DNA of 60,542 nt from Hypsibius dujardini (lineage: Eukaryota; Tardigrada; Eutardigrada; Parachela; Hypsibiidae): contig LRSR01001770.1 in the NCBI GenBank assembly GCA_001579985.1, positions 1 to 60,542 on the forward strand, written 5' to 3'. The first letter of the stretch is position 1; each line of letters opens with the position of its first letter. The position numbers and the translations under genes were made by a program. Positions 33,255 through 45,066 of the stretch are shown here, piece by piece. The notes under the pieces are model-generated. The model was not told where the DNA came from, ran no database searches, and saw nothing but the letters and a program-made list of their open reading frames with translations.

Positions 33255-33460
33255 GCCGTGAAATAACTATTTTCATATTTAAATTATTCACATTTTACAA
33301 AAGTTACGTCCAGGTTATAGTGAGAATCACGTTGAATTTAGTTTTTCTCATTTAATAATATTTTTAAATCAATTATGGAGTTGTGGTAGAGCGTTTTCTT
33401 ACATATTAATGCTGAAGGAAGAAGGAAGGAGACCAGCTGTGGAATATTTCTTCATTCACT

Positions 33461-33929
33461 ATGTCTGCATCCAAAGAAGATGATGGCGGCCTGGCAAAAA
33501 CGGATGAAATTCCCAACGCCGGATTTCGTCTGCCGCCGGAAATGCTTCAAGCTATGCAGGATGTAAGTGCAGAATTATAATATTGCAACAAAGATGCACG
33601 ACAATTCTGGTTGAATATCTTGACGATTAGATGAACGACTCGGCCATATATTGATTGATTAGTCTGATGTTACACGCCGCAATTCATCAATCAATCGACG
33701 GGCAGTTCTTTGCATTTATATTATACGCAAACCTCGGATTGATTGACTGATTGGACCCGATTTGTTATATTGCACTTTTTCTGATTTATCGATTTACTGG
33801 GTGTCTGCTTGTTCATAAATGCTTATTTTGATCAGCTGGGCTGTAGTGTTTTCTCTGTATTTTGTATGATTTAATCAGCCTCATTGCTTAGCTCTTTTTG
33901 TTCACGTTCCAGTATGTGTTAGCTTGCGG

Positions 33930-33960
<31 letters not shown>

Positions 33961-36640
33961 CGCGTGTTTCTCCTAGGTCTTCCCCAGCAATGACCCGCTG
34001 GACAAGCCGGACTTCAGCGTCGTGGACTACATCAACGGCCTTTTCCCGACCGAACAGTCGCTCTCCAATATCGATGACGCCATCTTCAAAGTGAAAACGG
34101 AGATCCGCGATCTGGACGCGGAGATTCGCGACACCCTCCACCAGCAGACGGAAGCTGGTGACGAGGGCCAGCGAGCGCTGCGGAACGCGCAGGGTGCGAT
34201 CGCGCAGCTCTTCGTGCAGATCCGCGATATCAAGCAGAAAGCGGAAAAGTCGGAAGAGGTGGTCAAGGAGATCACCTGCGACATCAAGCAGCTGGACCAC
34301 GCGAAGAAGAACCTGACAGCGTCCATCACCACGCTCAACCATCTGCATATGCTGGTCGGCGGAGTCGACACACTCGAGTATTGCCTGCTTTTCTCCTTCT
34401 GTTCAAACGGTGGAACTTGGCGCAGGTTTGTTCGCAGGTGACAGACTTTGATCGTTACAGGTCTCTTCAGAGCCGCCGGCAGTATGGGGAGATTGCCAAT
34501 CTGCTGCACGGCTTGATGAACGTGCTGGAGCACTTTGATAAATATTTAGTCATTCCTGAGATTCGCATCTTGGCTGACAGGTGGGGAGCTTGGCCTGCTT
34601 TTTTCTATGGCAAAATTAGTTGCCAGATATTATCGCCACACGTTGACAGAAGCTGGACACTGGATTGATGTTCATTATTGGACAACTTCTTTCCAATATT
34701 GCAACGATGTCAAACAGACTAGGAGACAGGCAGGCAGGCATGCAAACAGTCGGACAGACAGACAGACAACAAAACAGACACACAGACAGACACACAGACA
34801 CACAGACAGACAGACAGACAGACAGACACACACACACACACAGACACACAGACACACACAGACACACAGACACACAGACACACAGACACACAGACACACA
34901 GACAGACAGACAACAAGACAACAAGACAGACAGACAGACAACCGGCAAGGCTGACTCTGAATCGGTGTTCCGTTGTGGGTGACGACGTCATGTCAAGACA
35001 TTGCTTCAATAATGGAAAGAAGCTGGCAAATGAATCGATGGGCATTGTTTGTCGGCAGGGTTTCCCTTTCTTTGTCTACCTTTTACTTCTGGTAACTAGG
35101 CTAGCCAAAATTCGTCAGGAATTGGGGACTCAGCTACTGTCCGACTTCCAGTCGGCCTTTTCTGCAGCCAGTGCTAAGCAAGGAACGCCGTCAAGTCAAC
35201 TGGCGGATGCCTGTCGGGTTGTGTCTGTCTTGGATCCGAAAATCAAGTAGGACATACCTGGTCGTTCCGTTAGTTTTTTGCACGCAGAATGAAAGCTAAT
35301 GCATCATCGTCTGCTTTCAGAAAAGAGCTTTTGGCATGGTTTATCAAGATGCAGCTGTCAGAGTACCTAGTCCTCTTCGAAGAGTCCCAAGACGTAATAA
35401 CACAAACTGTTTCAATGGATATTTCACTTTCTCGACTTCATTTTAACGTTTTCTCTCTCTCAACAGACCGCTTGGCTGGACAAAATCGACAAACGCTTCA
35501 ACTGGCTGAAAATGTTTCTGGTAGATTTCGAGAAGCGCTTCGGACCGATGTTCCCGACGGACTGGGAAATGTCTGAAAGTATCACATTGGAGTTCTGCGA
35601 CATCACTAGGTAAGAGATGGTCGGCATTCCCCAGCGTATCACACACCTCGTAGCCTGAAATGGCACTGTAGAACGAGAAAAACTGAAATAAGCACCGCGG
35701 AGAAGCGTGAAGTTCTCCCAGCTGCCCGATTGGAATTGGAGTCGACGTTTGAGGGCGCCTCCGCCGGGCTCTGCAGCTTCTGATGCGTCAATGGGTCGTC
35801 GAACGAGTCCACCAGTGTGATTTTCCATCCAAGATTGCGCTGGGTGTAGCTTTGATAGTATATTGTGTCCGGCATGGAAGCGTCCGGTGTGAACTCCAAA
35901 ATTCCCGGTTGGCCTGACTCGCAGGCATAACCCAGCTGACCCTTGTAGGCGAAGAAGTTGCCGTAGTCTTCCGGTTTGACGTTGTTGGTGATCTCTTTCC
36001 AAACACAAAGGGCTCCCAATGCAGTTGCCTCGTATTCGTTGGTCCGGCCTCGTCGGACCCCAGCGAAAATGCGCGCCCTAATGCGGTCAGCCTCTTTTTT
36101 CTGCGCGAATCCGCCCTCCGGTTCGGAGGTGATGTAGAAGGGGTGGTAGTACTCCAGGTTTTCGGGATTCTTCCCGCCTTGCACGTAAAATGTGTAGGTG
36201 ATGCCGCGTTTGAGAACCAATTCCGGAATAAGGGTGCCGTTGATGTACCTGTAATGTAACGTTCTAGACAATGCATGAATCCGTCTGCCTGGAAGCGAGT
36301 TGAAGGTATGGCTATTCTGTTTCAAGGATAAGATGTTGATATGTGCTGATTTTCTCTCTGTTTTGTTCGGTGATCTGTCTTAAATTGTCTGGGCCTCTGT
36401 CTGTTAATCTATTAGTCCAGCCAGACAGGCGTCTGTCTGGCTGAAACAGCTGTCTGGCTGACTGGTTGCCTGTACGGTGCCGGTACGTTAACCTTTTTAT
36501 TTTTCTGATTGTTTGTAATATCTATCAATCTGTCTACTTGTCTGGTTGTATGTTTGGTGTATGTAGATTTTTATCTGTGTGTCGATCTTCTCATTGGTTT
36601 GTCTGGTTGCCTGCCTGCCTTATTATTGCCTTTCTGTCTA

Positions 36641-36671
<31 letters not shown>

Positions 36672-36742
36672 TCTGTCTGCCTGTCTGCCTGTCTGTCTGT
36701 CTGCCTGCCTGCCTGTCTGCTAATGTCTCTCGAACCTGCCCA

Positions 36743-36790
<48 letters not shown>

Positions 36791-39404
36791 CCTGTCTGCC
36801 TGTCTGCCTGCCTGTTTGCTAATGTCTCTCGAACCTGCCCATTTGTCTGCCTGGATGCCTGTCTGCTTTAGTATCTATCTGCCTGCGTAGTAGTGCGTAT
36901 ACCTGCCTTACCCTGTACATCTTTCCCACTTTCTTACCATGCCAGACCCCAGGAATGGAAACCCGTCAGCCCCTCATATCCCTTGGCCCCGCCGGACGGC
37001 CCGATCTGCGCCACAAAGGACCGCGAATTCTCCCCACTCAACTTAATTCCCGGCCACGGTGTCGGCCTGTTCCTCACCACTCCGGTGTCGAACTTGTCGC
37101 AGTTTTTCTCATTCGGCCGCGAAAACCGCAGCGACCGATCCGACCGCGAATACAACGAATGCTTCGACGGCTGCCGCTGCGTGTCCAACGGCCCAATCGC
37201 CCACACAATGTAGATCAACTCCTCCGGCACGATCATCCGGTCGAAGGAGACGTCGGTGGTCTTCAACGGACGCTGATAGGAAATGATGGTCAGTCCGTTC
37301 TCTCGCTTCGTCTCCAGTGCCTGGACGTCGTTGATGCCGCCTAGCATGGCGTCCGTGCAGACACCGCCCTTGACCGTGCCGATGGTGGAACAAGGCGCTT
37401 TGGCGGTAATATAGTAGTCCTCCACTTTACCGAGGCCGTCCCACCAAGCGATGGCCACGTCGGCGCCGATCATGGTGGAGGCGTTGTTACTGCCGCTGTA
37501 ACCGAATGCCATGTACTCGTCCTCGTCGATCAGACCGGCTAGTTGGATGGTCAGGTAGCCGCCGAAGACTTCCCAGCTGACTTGGAGACGCTGGTGGAGA
37601 CGTTCGCAGTTGGGCAGTCGGGAGTAGCCGATGCCGACGAGGCTGCCGAGTGACGGCGGGATGTTGAGGTTTGCCGGTACGAGGACGTATCCGTAGCTTT
37701 GACTGTCCAAGAAAAAAGTGTTGTTATATATCGGGTTTTTCATCTGCCTGAATGCCTGTATTAGTCTGTTTATTTGTATGTCCGTTCGTGCGTTCGTGTG
37801 TTTGTCTATCTACATGTCTGTCTGTCTGTTTGTCTGTCTGTTTGTCTGCCTGTCTGCCTGCCAGTCCGTTTATGCCTGGTTTTCTGGTGGCATGTCTAGA
37901 GTACAGTAACAACAATACATATCTGCCTCATTGTTTTGTTTTGTTTGTCTTGATTTACCGGACGTGTCTGCCTCAAATCACGAATACCTGTACGTGGGGT
38001 CCCACACGCAGAGCCAATCGATATCCAACACCGTCGTCTCTCCCGGCAGTCGCAGCGTCAAAATCTGCCCCGTATACCGATTCAATTTATCATAGCCCGT
38101 CTCCGTCGGCACCTGCAGTCCATGCGACGACGGCACCTGCCCAATCCCGGCCCAGAAAATGGCGTCCGCTGCCCCGTCAAACACAAAGTCCGGAATCTTT
38201 AAGGTCTTGGCGTCGATCACCTTAATGTCGCCAGACTTGATGCCGTGATAGGTCTGGAGGAACGCCCCGAGGATCTGCTGCTTCGGCGGATCAAACTGCC
38301 CGGGGATCTGAACGTCGCCGTAGCTCTTCTGCTCGGAGACGTCCCACACGGCGAGCCACTTGAAATCAGCGATGGTTTTGTCGTCGGGCACGGTGATCAG
38401 CAGGTCCTCGCCCATGTACTGCCGGAGGAGGTTGGTCTTGTGAGTCTCGTCGGGGACGAGGGTGCCGCGCTCGGACGGCTCCTTGGAAGCGCCCACGAAG
38501 AAGAATGTGTCCGTGCCCATTCCGTCGTACATGAAGTTTTTGAGGAGGAAGGTCGTCGCATTGACCGCGTAAACCTCTCCCCGTACCTTCGTTGAATTAA
38601 ATTGAAACCAAATTATACGTTTATTTCTTCCATGAGATGTTAGTAATTTAATTTAAAAATTCAGTTTAAATTAAATTAGAATTTCATGAAATTTTCTTTA
38701 ATGTTACGAAATTTTTTACTTTAATTCTATAGTAAATCATTTGGGGAATTAATTATGCGGGTGAAATTTGAGCAATAATAATATGGCAGAAAATATTGCT
38801 AGTTTATTTGCAGCTGCAGTTTACCTGGTGGGATTTTTGCTGGAAAGTTCCGATTTTTCGGCCGAAACTCTGTTCGCCCCGGACATGATTGGCGAAGATT
38901 AGACAGTGAACGAATGCAAATGCAAGGAGGATGGAGACCAGGGGCGGTGTCATGTTCCTGGACGTTGTGATGTTACACGTGAGAAAAGTCCAGCATTTTT
39001 TGCTGTTGTAAAATTTGCCTACTTCGCGCTATTGGAACTGTGAAGACTGCCTGCCAGTGGCTTGTTTCACGAAGTGGGTCGACAGTGAACCATGAGCATT
39101 TCGCTTGAGGCTTTGTTGGCGCTGCAGCAGCACACGGTGAAGATCTGTGAATTCATTCGGACAAGCACCGGTCACGCTCAGGCGACAATTTTAATTGCGG
39201 AGAACGCGCCGGATTCGCTGTTCACTGCGTGGCGAGACAATGCTTACGTAATTGTGTAGGGGCTGTTAACGTTAGAGAGACGGATCTCTTTTGTCTTAAC
39301 TTATTGATATCCTGACAGGCATGTAGTCACAGATAGACAGAGAGGGAAACTGAGTCAGACAAACAGATATGCCGTGGGCATACACAGCAGACAGACAGAC
39401 ATAT

Positions 39405-39477
<73 letters not shown>

Positions 39478-41009
39478 TATGGACACACAAACACACACAC
39501 ACACAGACACACACACAGACTGACACACAGATAGACAGAGAGACAGACATGCAGTCAATTTTAATTTAATTGGTGACGCTTTCATGTTTTAGAACGGAGC
39601 TGGGAAACATTATGGCAAGCCGACGGAACGAGATTGACGTCAAATTGTTGTTTTACGCTATACAACGGACCATGACATTCGAGGCATTCCTGAACAAGCG
39701 TTTTCCACGCCTGACAGTTACGGCGACAGCTGAGCCAGCGTCCCTCCCAGCTTTGGTAAATTTTCTTGATTTATACACAAAAATATTTTTTATGGATTGT
39801 GTTTGTGCAGTTTTTCATTCCTACCAATAGACATCCGTATCGGACCAAAAATTGCTGTCGGTGGTCGAATATCCCGATGAAAAGAACCCGTTTGAAGAGG
39901 GATCAGGATCCGGTCCGAAAGAAGAATTAAAGGTTAATTTCACTCATTTGACCGTGAGTTATTACTGTATTTCCGCGATAGATAGCGACAGCGTACGAGC
40001 TGTGGAACGTTTAATCGGTCACGCGGTGTTTGTGCTGTGTGTACGGTGCACAGAGCCCGTGCACACGTTCCATTCCAGTACGACTGTCGCTATCTATCGC
40101 GGAAATACAGTAACGGTTTTGTTAGCTGGTTTTAATTGCTTTTTTTTACGTTTCAGGTAGCGGATTTACCTCCGAAATTGGACGCAAGCCCGTTTCAAGG
40201 AATAATCTCCCGCTGCTTTGAACCTTTCATGGACATATACGTGGAATCACAAGATCGGTACGGTAATTTTGAACTACTGACCTTGAAAACTGAATAATGC
40301 GCTCATTTTGTTCGTCTGGTATTTTTAGAAACTTGACGGAGCTGATGGACCGATTCGTAGAAGACTTCCGTACGCGAGGCATTCCCAAACCAACAGAGGC
40401 GGCCCTGCAAGAGGGCGGTCTGGGAATCGTTCTACCCAGCTGTGCGGACTTATTTGTCTTCTTCAAGAAGTGCATGCTGCAGTGCGGTCAACTGACGTAC
40501 GGCGGCCAGGCATTGGTCCAGCTGACAGGGGTCTTTCGAAAGTATCTCAAGGCTTACGCCAGTCGGATGTTGATCGCTAATTTGCCGAAGACCCTGTCGA
40601 CGTCAGCTAGCATAGCCGCTGCTACCTCTGGGCTCCTTCAGACGTTCATGAAGGAAGGCGAAGCGGCGCCGACTCGGATGACCGAGGAAGAGCTGAGAAA
40701 AATCTGTAGTATTCTGACGACCGCGGAGTATTGCTGTGAGACCGTTCAACAGCTGGAGGATAAGTTGAAGGAGAAAGCAGGACCGACGTTCGCTCTAGAA
40801 ATTGACTTTGCTGCTGAGCAAGAAGTTTTCAACAAGTAATTTGCACATTTTAGCACATACCTACGTCTGTCTGCTCTATGTATGTCTGTTTGTCTGTCTG
40901 CCTGTCTGTGCGTCTGTTTGTAATTCTGTCTGTTTGTTTCTCGATGTGTCTTTATGTCTGTAGGTCTGTCTCTTTGTTGCCTATCTGTCTATCTGTCTGA
41001 CTGTGTGTT

Positions 41010-41041
<32 letters not shown>

Positions 41042-42065
41042 GGTCTGTCTGTCGGTCTGTCAGTCTGTTTGTAAGTCTGTCTGTTTGTCTATCTGTCGTT
41101 TGCCTGTGTGTCTGTTTGTCTGTATCTCTGTCCGCCTGTCGGTCTCGGTCTGTCGGATTGTGTGGGCGTGGTCTTGACGACCTGTCAGTCTGTTTCGGGC
41201 GGAATACGTTCTCGATCACCGTGGGTTCTTCGAGTAACAACTGTTTTGCTTACAGTGTGATCACGACAAGTATCCAACTCTTAGTCAACGACCTCGAAAC
41301 CTCCTGTGAACCCGCCCTGATCGCCATGACCAAACGACAGTGGCTCTCCGTCGAAGCCGTCGGTGACCAAAGTGGCTTTGTCACGGCCATTCTCTCCCAC
41401 TTGCGAACCACCCTGCCCACCCTGCGAACCTACCTCAGCTCGTCGCGGAAATTCTTCACGCAGTTCTGCATCAAATTCGCCAACACATTCATTCCCAAGT
41501 ACATCGCCCACATATACAAGTGCAAGCCGATCAGTCCGGTCGGAGCGGAGCAGCTGCTGCTGGACACGCACATGCTGAAGACGGTGCTGCTGGACCTCCC
41601 TTCCCTGGGATCGCAGATTTCGCGCAAGCCGCCCGCCAGCTTCACAAAAATCGTCCTCAAGGGTATGACCAAGGCGGAGATGATCTTGAAGGTGGTCATG
41701 GCACCCCATGATTCGCCAAAGATATTCGTGGAGAAGTTCCTGCAGCTGCTGCCGGACTCGGACACCAATGAGTTGCAGAAGATCCTGGAGATGAAGGTCC
41801 GTTCGATGTCGTGCTCAGATTTGGGTCTTTCAGAGTTGGTTCACCTCACCAATTGTTGTGTCTTGTTGAGCAGAATGTCAGACGCGGAGATCAAGCGGTA
41901 TTTTCGGATCTCTACCGCAATCAGGCGCCGTCCACTTCGCAGAGTCACGCCGCCCACGCTCACGGGGATGTGTCCGCCTTAAGCGGCGGCGGCGGCGGCG
42001 GTGGCGGCGAACCCGAATCGGGTCGGATAAAGAAATTGGAAATGCTGATTCGTAATCGACTTTAA
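33461..42065 (+). CDS. VPS53: VPS53, GARP/EARP tethering complex subunit
   Basis: Twelve exons: 33461-33562, 33977-34377, 34461-34580, 35100-35246, 35321-35393, 35467-35609, 39593-39755, 39831-39932, 40157-40257, 40329-40835, 41256-41796, 41874-42065; 863 residues. VPS53 tethers endosome-derived vesicles at the trans-Golgi network (GARP) and recycling endosomes (EARP). Landmarks are [17 protein letters not shown] near residue 50, a long coiled coil after it, [90 protein letters not shown] and [19 protein letters not shown], ending with a basic LEMLIRNRL. Human VPS53 is 832 residues. A Gly run near residue 840 is extra. Intron 6 is about 4 kb and contains knk in antisense; introns 3, 6 and 10 hold microsatellites. 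A poly(A) signal AATAAA is at 42237-42242. Confidence 0.97.
34723..34942. repeat. CAGACA microsatellite in VPS53 intron 3
   Basis: CAGA and CACA units in alternation. Confidence 0.95.
35639..38953 (-). CDS. knk: Knickkopf-type DM13/DOMON protein, nested in VPS53 intron 6
   Basis: Four exons: 38825-38953, 37988-38586, 36938-37702, 35639-36248; 700 residues (fly Knickkopf has about 690). Knickkopf is a GPI-anchored extracellular protein that organises and protects chitin in cuticle. Order: signal peptide ([15 protein letters not shown]), [10 protein letters not shown] and [16 protein letters not shown] starting DM13 domain 1 (about 30-140), DM13 domain 2 with [19 protein letters not shown] (about 155-242), a DOMON domain (about 265-430, with [16 protein letters not shown]), then a cupredoxin-like domain ([42 protein letters not shown]). 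The C-terminus [14 protein letters not shown] after a small-residue stretch fits a GPI signal. The related Skeletor proteins share this layout, so the Skeletor branch is the main alternative. The stop codon is 30 bases from VPS53 exon 6. Confidence 0.92.
36370..36860. repeat. TCTG/CCTG microsatellite between Knickkopf exons 3 and 4
   Basis: Includes a tandem duplication of a longer unit with GCTAATGTCTCTCGAACCTG at about 36718 and 36819. It is intronic for both Knickkopf and VPS53. Confidence 0.92.
37790..37875. repeat. TCTG microsatellite in the Knickkopf intron 2
   Basis: TCTG and TTTG units. Confidence 0.9.
38954..39592. other. Upstream region of Knickkopf inside VPS53 intron 6
   Basis: Must contain the Knickkopf promoter. 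On the plus strand 39091-39258 is a 55-codon ATG frame with balanced composition (starts [18 protein letters not shown]). Its first 18 residues recall the N-terminus of EFL1-type GTPases, but the following G1 motif is absent; it may be chance or a decayed fragment. 39340-39555 is a CAGA/CACA microsatellite. Confidence 0.4.
39340..39555. repeat. CAGA/CACA microsatellite in VPS53 intron 6
   Basis: CAGA units followed by CACA-rich units, ending just before the exon 7 acceptor. Confidence 0.95.
39966..40113. repeat. Family K foldback in VPS53 intron 8
   Basis: TACTGTATTTCCGCGATAGA on the left and TCTATCGCGGAAATACAGTA on the right, perfect ends; inner GTGGAACGTTTAATCGG as in 22083-22234. Confidence 0.95.
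40865..41145. repeat. TCTG microsatellite in VPS53 intron 10
   Basis: Imperfect TCTG/TTTG/CGTC units. Confidence 0.92.
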
Positions 42066-42413
42066 ACTTATTCTTTATATTAACTTTATTTATTTATTTA
42101 TTAACTTATTTTTTATGCATTTCCGGGTACGGTAGTTACATCCGTTTTTTTTGCTTGTTTTTGTTCGCTCTCGACGAGTTTAGAAAGATCACCGGTGTGT
42201 GTTTGATCCGACTGTTTTTTTATTGTACGTTTCTAAAATAAACCATCGAGAGGGCATTTTCCCAGATGTGCCATTCATTCAATCCATTCATTCAATCCAT
42301 TCATGAATTCATCGTACAGCACAACGAGTTGGTCTGACGCTTCGCTCGGCCCAAAGACACAAAACCCAGCCGCGAAAGCACAAAAGTTATTCAGACAGAT
42401 CTCGAAGTTCTTA
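42066..42413. other. Convergent spacer, VPS53 and NUFIP1
   Basis: Contains the VPS53 poly(A) signal (AATAAA at 42237-42242) and a CATTCATTCAATC direct duplication at 42272-42303. NUFIP1 reads in from the right. Confidence 0.6.
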
Positions 42414-44868
42414 CTACGAAGAAGGAGGTGCTGCACCCATTCCAAGGAAATTAGTGGCGACAATGTGGGATATGCACTGCAGCAATCGGTCGTTGTCTCT
42501 CTCCATGTCCTTCGCCACCAGCTGTAAAGTTGAAACAAACACGTTGAGGAAGACTCGCATAAACCTTTGGCCAGAAAAATCGGGACGCTTGATTTGTCAA
42601 GAGGCAATTTGTTACCACAAGGCTGCAAGCTATACAAAAAAGTGCTTTTGATTTGAGGCGGAAATAGTTGGCCCCAAGACCACATGTGTATAGACTGCAG
42701 CCTTGTGGTAACAAATTGCCTCTTGACAAATCGAGCGTCCAGATTTTTCTGACCAAAAAGTGTATGTCATGGTAGATGGCAGCGGCAAAGTCCAGAGAGA
42801 GTTAAACCTCACCTTTTCGTAAAGAGTCCGTGGCTTTCTTCTGACCGGCATGCGGTACGGCTGATTCCGCTGCCGCTGGTTTGGCATTGCTGCTGGTCTG
42901 TTCTGGAGAACTCTTCCGCCCGCTTCCTTCATCGCTTCTGGTTTCACAACCACAGGATCCTTCAAATCAGGCAGCGACTCGACGGCAGAGGGGACAGGGA
43001 CGGGTCCATCGCGCAGACTTGTGTCCTCCTCTGCCCTAGTGGTCTTGATGCCTGCAGAAGAAGCGAAACGAATTGAACTATCATAAAAACAAGGCGGAAA
43101 GCCCAACGCGTGGTGCATATAAAAGCAGGAACATACAAGGAATTTCATCCGGCGGTTCGGAATCCGAGTCCGATTCACCGTAGCAGCCGAGCATACTCAG
43201 GAGGGTACTAGATGGCGCAGGAATGACCGCTTGAGTGGCGACGGATTCTTCTTCGAGCATACTCAGGCGGGTACCAGATGGCGCAGAGATGAACGCCGGA
43301 GTGGCGACGGATTCTTCTTCGAGCATACTCAGGCGGGTACCAGATGGCGCATAGATGACCGCCGGAGTGGCGACGGATTCCTCTTCGAGCATACTCAGGC
43401 GGGTACCAGATGGCGCAAGGATGACCGCTTGAGTGGCGACGGATTCTTCTTCGATTTCCCCTTCGCTGAGATCTGCGCCCCTCGCCCCATGAGCGAGCGT
43501 TCTAGGTGTGACTGGATGGAGAGGACGCACTGCTGTTTTTGCCTTTACCGGCTTGACGCGAGGAAATCTCCTACCAAAGAGATGAGGTTGGTTTCCGAGT
43601 GATCGTCAACGGGAAAAATGAAGCGAAGGGTTTTCTTACGCTTTCCGCTCATCACGCCATTGCTTCAATTCTTCCTCCGTCTCCACCGGTTTCAGGGAAT
43701 TCTTGATGAGAGTCAGGTGAATCTATTGCGTAAAGAGTTCGACTATACCCTGAACAGGAGTCGATCAGAACGGCGTTGTTGTCCCTGTGCTCTTACCATC
43801 TCAAAGTGCTCCTCGATAGTGTCGAAAACGCCTACGAAATCACATTTCGGGCACTACCAAAGAGAAGAAGAAGCATATAAAAACCAATACAAAACTCATA
43901 AATACGTCAACCAACCTTGACGTGGTTTTTAGTGTGGTCATCCAATTTCTGTTGATTTCGGAAGTCCATATCACACGTCTCGCAGTAGTACTCAACAGGC
44001 GGTGCTCGAAACAGCCCTGGCGCAGGATTGGCCACCATGCTTCCTCTCGTATTCTACAAACAAAAAGCCTCCTTGCACGAACGTCTAATAGATCAATCAC
44101 AATCAACCGAGAATCTCGAAAGCTAAGCGGAGCAACATAGCCACACGGACTGGTTGAAAAATCATCGCTAGGTAAAGTGAGTCAACCAATCAATCAATCA
44201 AATCATTTTTGCACAAACCATTGCTAAGTGAATCAATCAATCAATCAAAGGATTTTGCACAAATCGTCAATAGGTTAAAGTGAGTTAACCAATCAGTCAA
44301 TCAATCAATCAATGCAGTTCAATAAGCAAGCAGTTCCGATTACCGGAAAAGCAGATCCGCGGAAACCGCGGTTTCCTCCGCGTCCATGGCCAGAGCGATT
44401 TCCACCTCGGTTTCCATTTCCCCGATGAAATCCGCCTCTGTGTTGCTGGCCACCACGAAACTGCGAGGTACGAAACCCTCCTCCGGAAAACTGATGTCCG
44501 TTGCCTGCCGGAAGGGGATTACCGGAATTTCGACTCTGTTGATCATTCCACAAAGCAGCACCTCTTGCAGCAACCGAATTGCGATTCCTACGGATTCGAG
44601 GAAACAAAAATATTACGACGAATCACAAACCGAAGAAATAATTATTAGACTAACCCAGCAGGCCACTGCTGACCTTGCTTGATTGTTTGATTAGACTCAC
44701 CCAGCAGGCCACTGCTGACGTTGGTTGATTGCTTTATTAGACTCACCCAGTAGGCCACTGCTGACGTTGGTTGATTGCTTCATTTCCATCTATTGCTCCA
44801 TGCGCTTTCTGCGACGTAGTGTTTGATTGGGCAGGAACAGTCTCTCGGAAAGGATTGAACAAATCCAT
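42414..44868 (-). CDS. NUFIP1: NUFIP1, RNA-binding zinc-finger protein
   Basis: Eight exons: 44747-44868, 44344-44587, 43916-44053, 43797-43853, 43640-43722, 43137-43570, 42813-43051, 42414-42521; 474 residues (human about 495). NUFIP1 acts in box C/D snoRNP assembly and ribosome turnover. N-terminus MDLFNPFRETVP, then an RGG-rich segment in exon 2 (RGGNRGFRGSAFP), a C2H2 finger YYCETCDMDFRNQQKLDDH, a second Cys pair CPKCDF, the NUFIP1 signature VETEEELKQWRDERKARFP, and a C-terminal helix LYEKLVAKDMERDNDRLLQC followed by ISHIVATNFLG. Exon 6 has four 22-residue repeats (unit EEESVATPAVIYAPSGTRL plus SML; 43189-43452). In exon 2 two frames are open; the exon 1 phase (GG then GAATCG) selects the RGG frame. 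Exon 1's donor lies in a triplicated 46-bp unit. VPS53 converges from the left. Confidence 0.95.
42573..42768. repeat. Foldback element, family H, in NUFIP1 intron 7
   Basis: TTGTCAAGAGGCAATTTGTT on the left, its inverse at about 42706-42730, and outer CCAGAAAAATC/GATTTTTCTG ends. Confidence 0.85.
43189..43452 (-). repeat. 66-bp coding repeat, four copies, in NUFIP1 exon 6
   Basis: In-frame tandem array; the copies differ mainly at the Q/P and the residue after AVI, so the unit is recent. Confidence 0.95.
44643..44781. repeat. 46-bp triplication spanning the NUFIP1 exon 1 donor
   Basis: Three head-to-tail units containing ATTAGACTCACCCAG and GGCCACTGCTGACG. The transcribed strand reads CTGCTGGGTGAGT or its variants in each unit. 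Confidence 0.93.
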
Positions 44869-45004
44869 TTTGCAAAAAAAATCTAAATAATGTTCAGAAC
44901 AGGTTTTATCAAACAAGACTATAATCCCTCTCAGCTCTGTTAAATGTTTTCTCATGAATTCATGAATTGTGAGTTGTGCTTTTCGTGTTGCGAAATCAAC
45001 ATAG

Positions 45005-45066
45005 GGTTACGGTTACGGTTACAGTTACGGTTGCGGTTACGGTTGCGGTTACGGTTACGGTTGTGG
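45005..45066. repeat. TTACGG hexanucleotide array
   Basis: About ten units, some TTGCGG or TTACAG. Confidence 0.92.

Larger units (their letters stand above)
30157..33460. other. Repeat-rich region between SLCO and VPS53 starts
   Basis: SLCO and VPS53 diverge from here. The 5' untranslated part of SLCO probably lies in 30157-30350. Elements: family B copies at 30497-30735 (with N gap 30540-30571) and 30738-31000, family A at 31113-31432 and 31742-32060, direct repeats at 32173-32256, and a TTACCG array at 33202-33254. 32260-33190 contains CAATCAAT-rich sequence and no recognised gene. Confidence 0.6.

Noticed and set aside
33370-33400. tRNA-like GGTAGAGCG segment
   Set aside because: Only a fragment resembles a D-arm; no anticodon or T-arm can be folded around it.
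44340-44573. Alternative frame in NUFIP1 exon 2 (with EIPVIPFRQATD)
   Set aside because: It does not fit the phase of exon 1 (GG leftover), nor the phase 0 junction to exon 3; the RGG-rich frame does.
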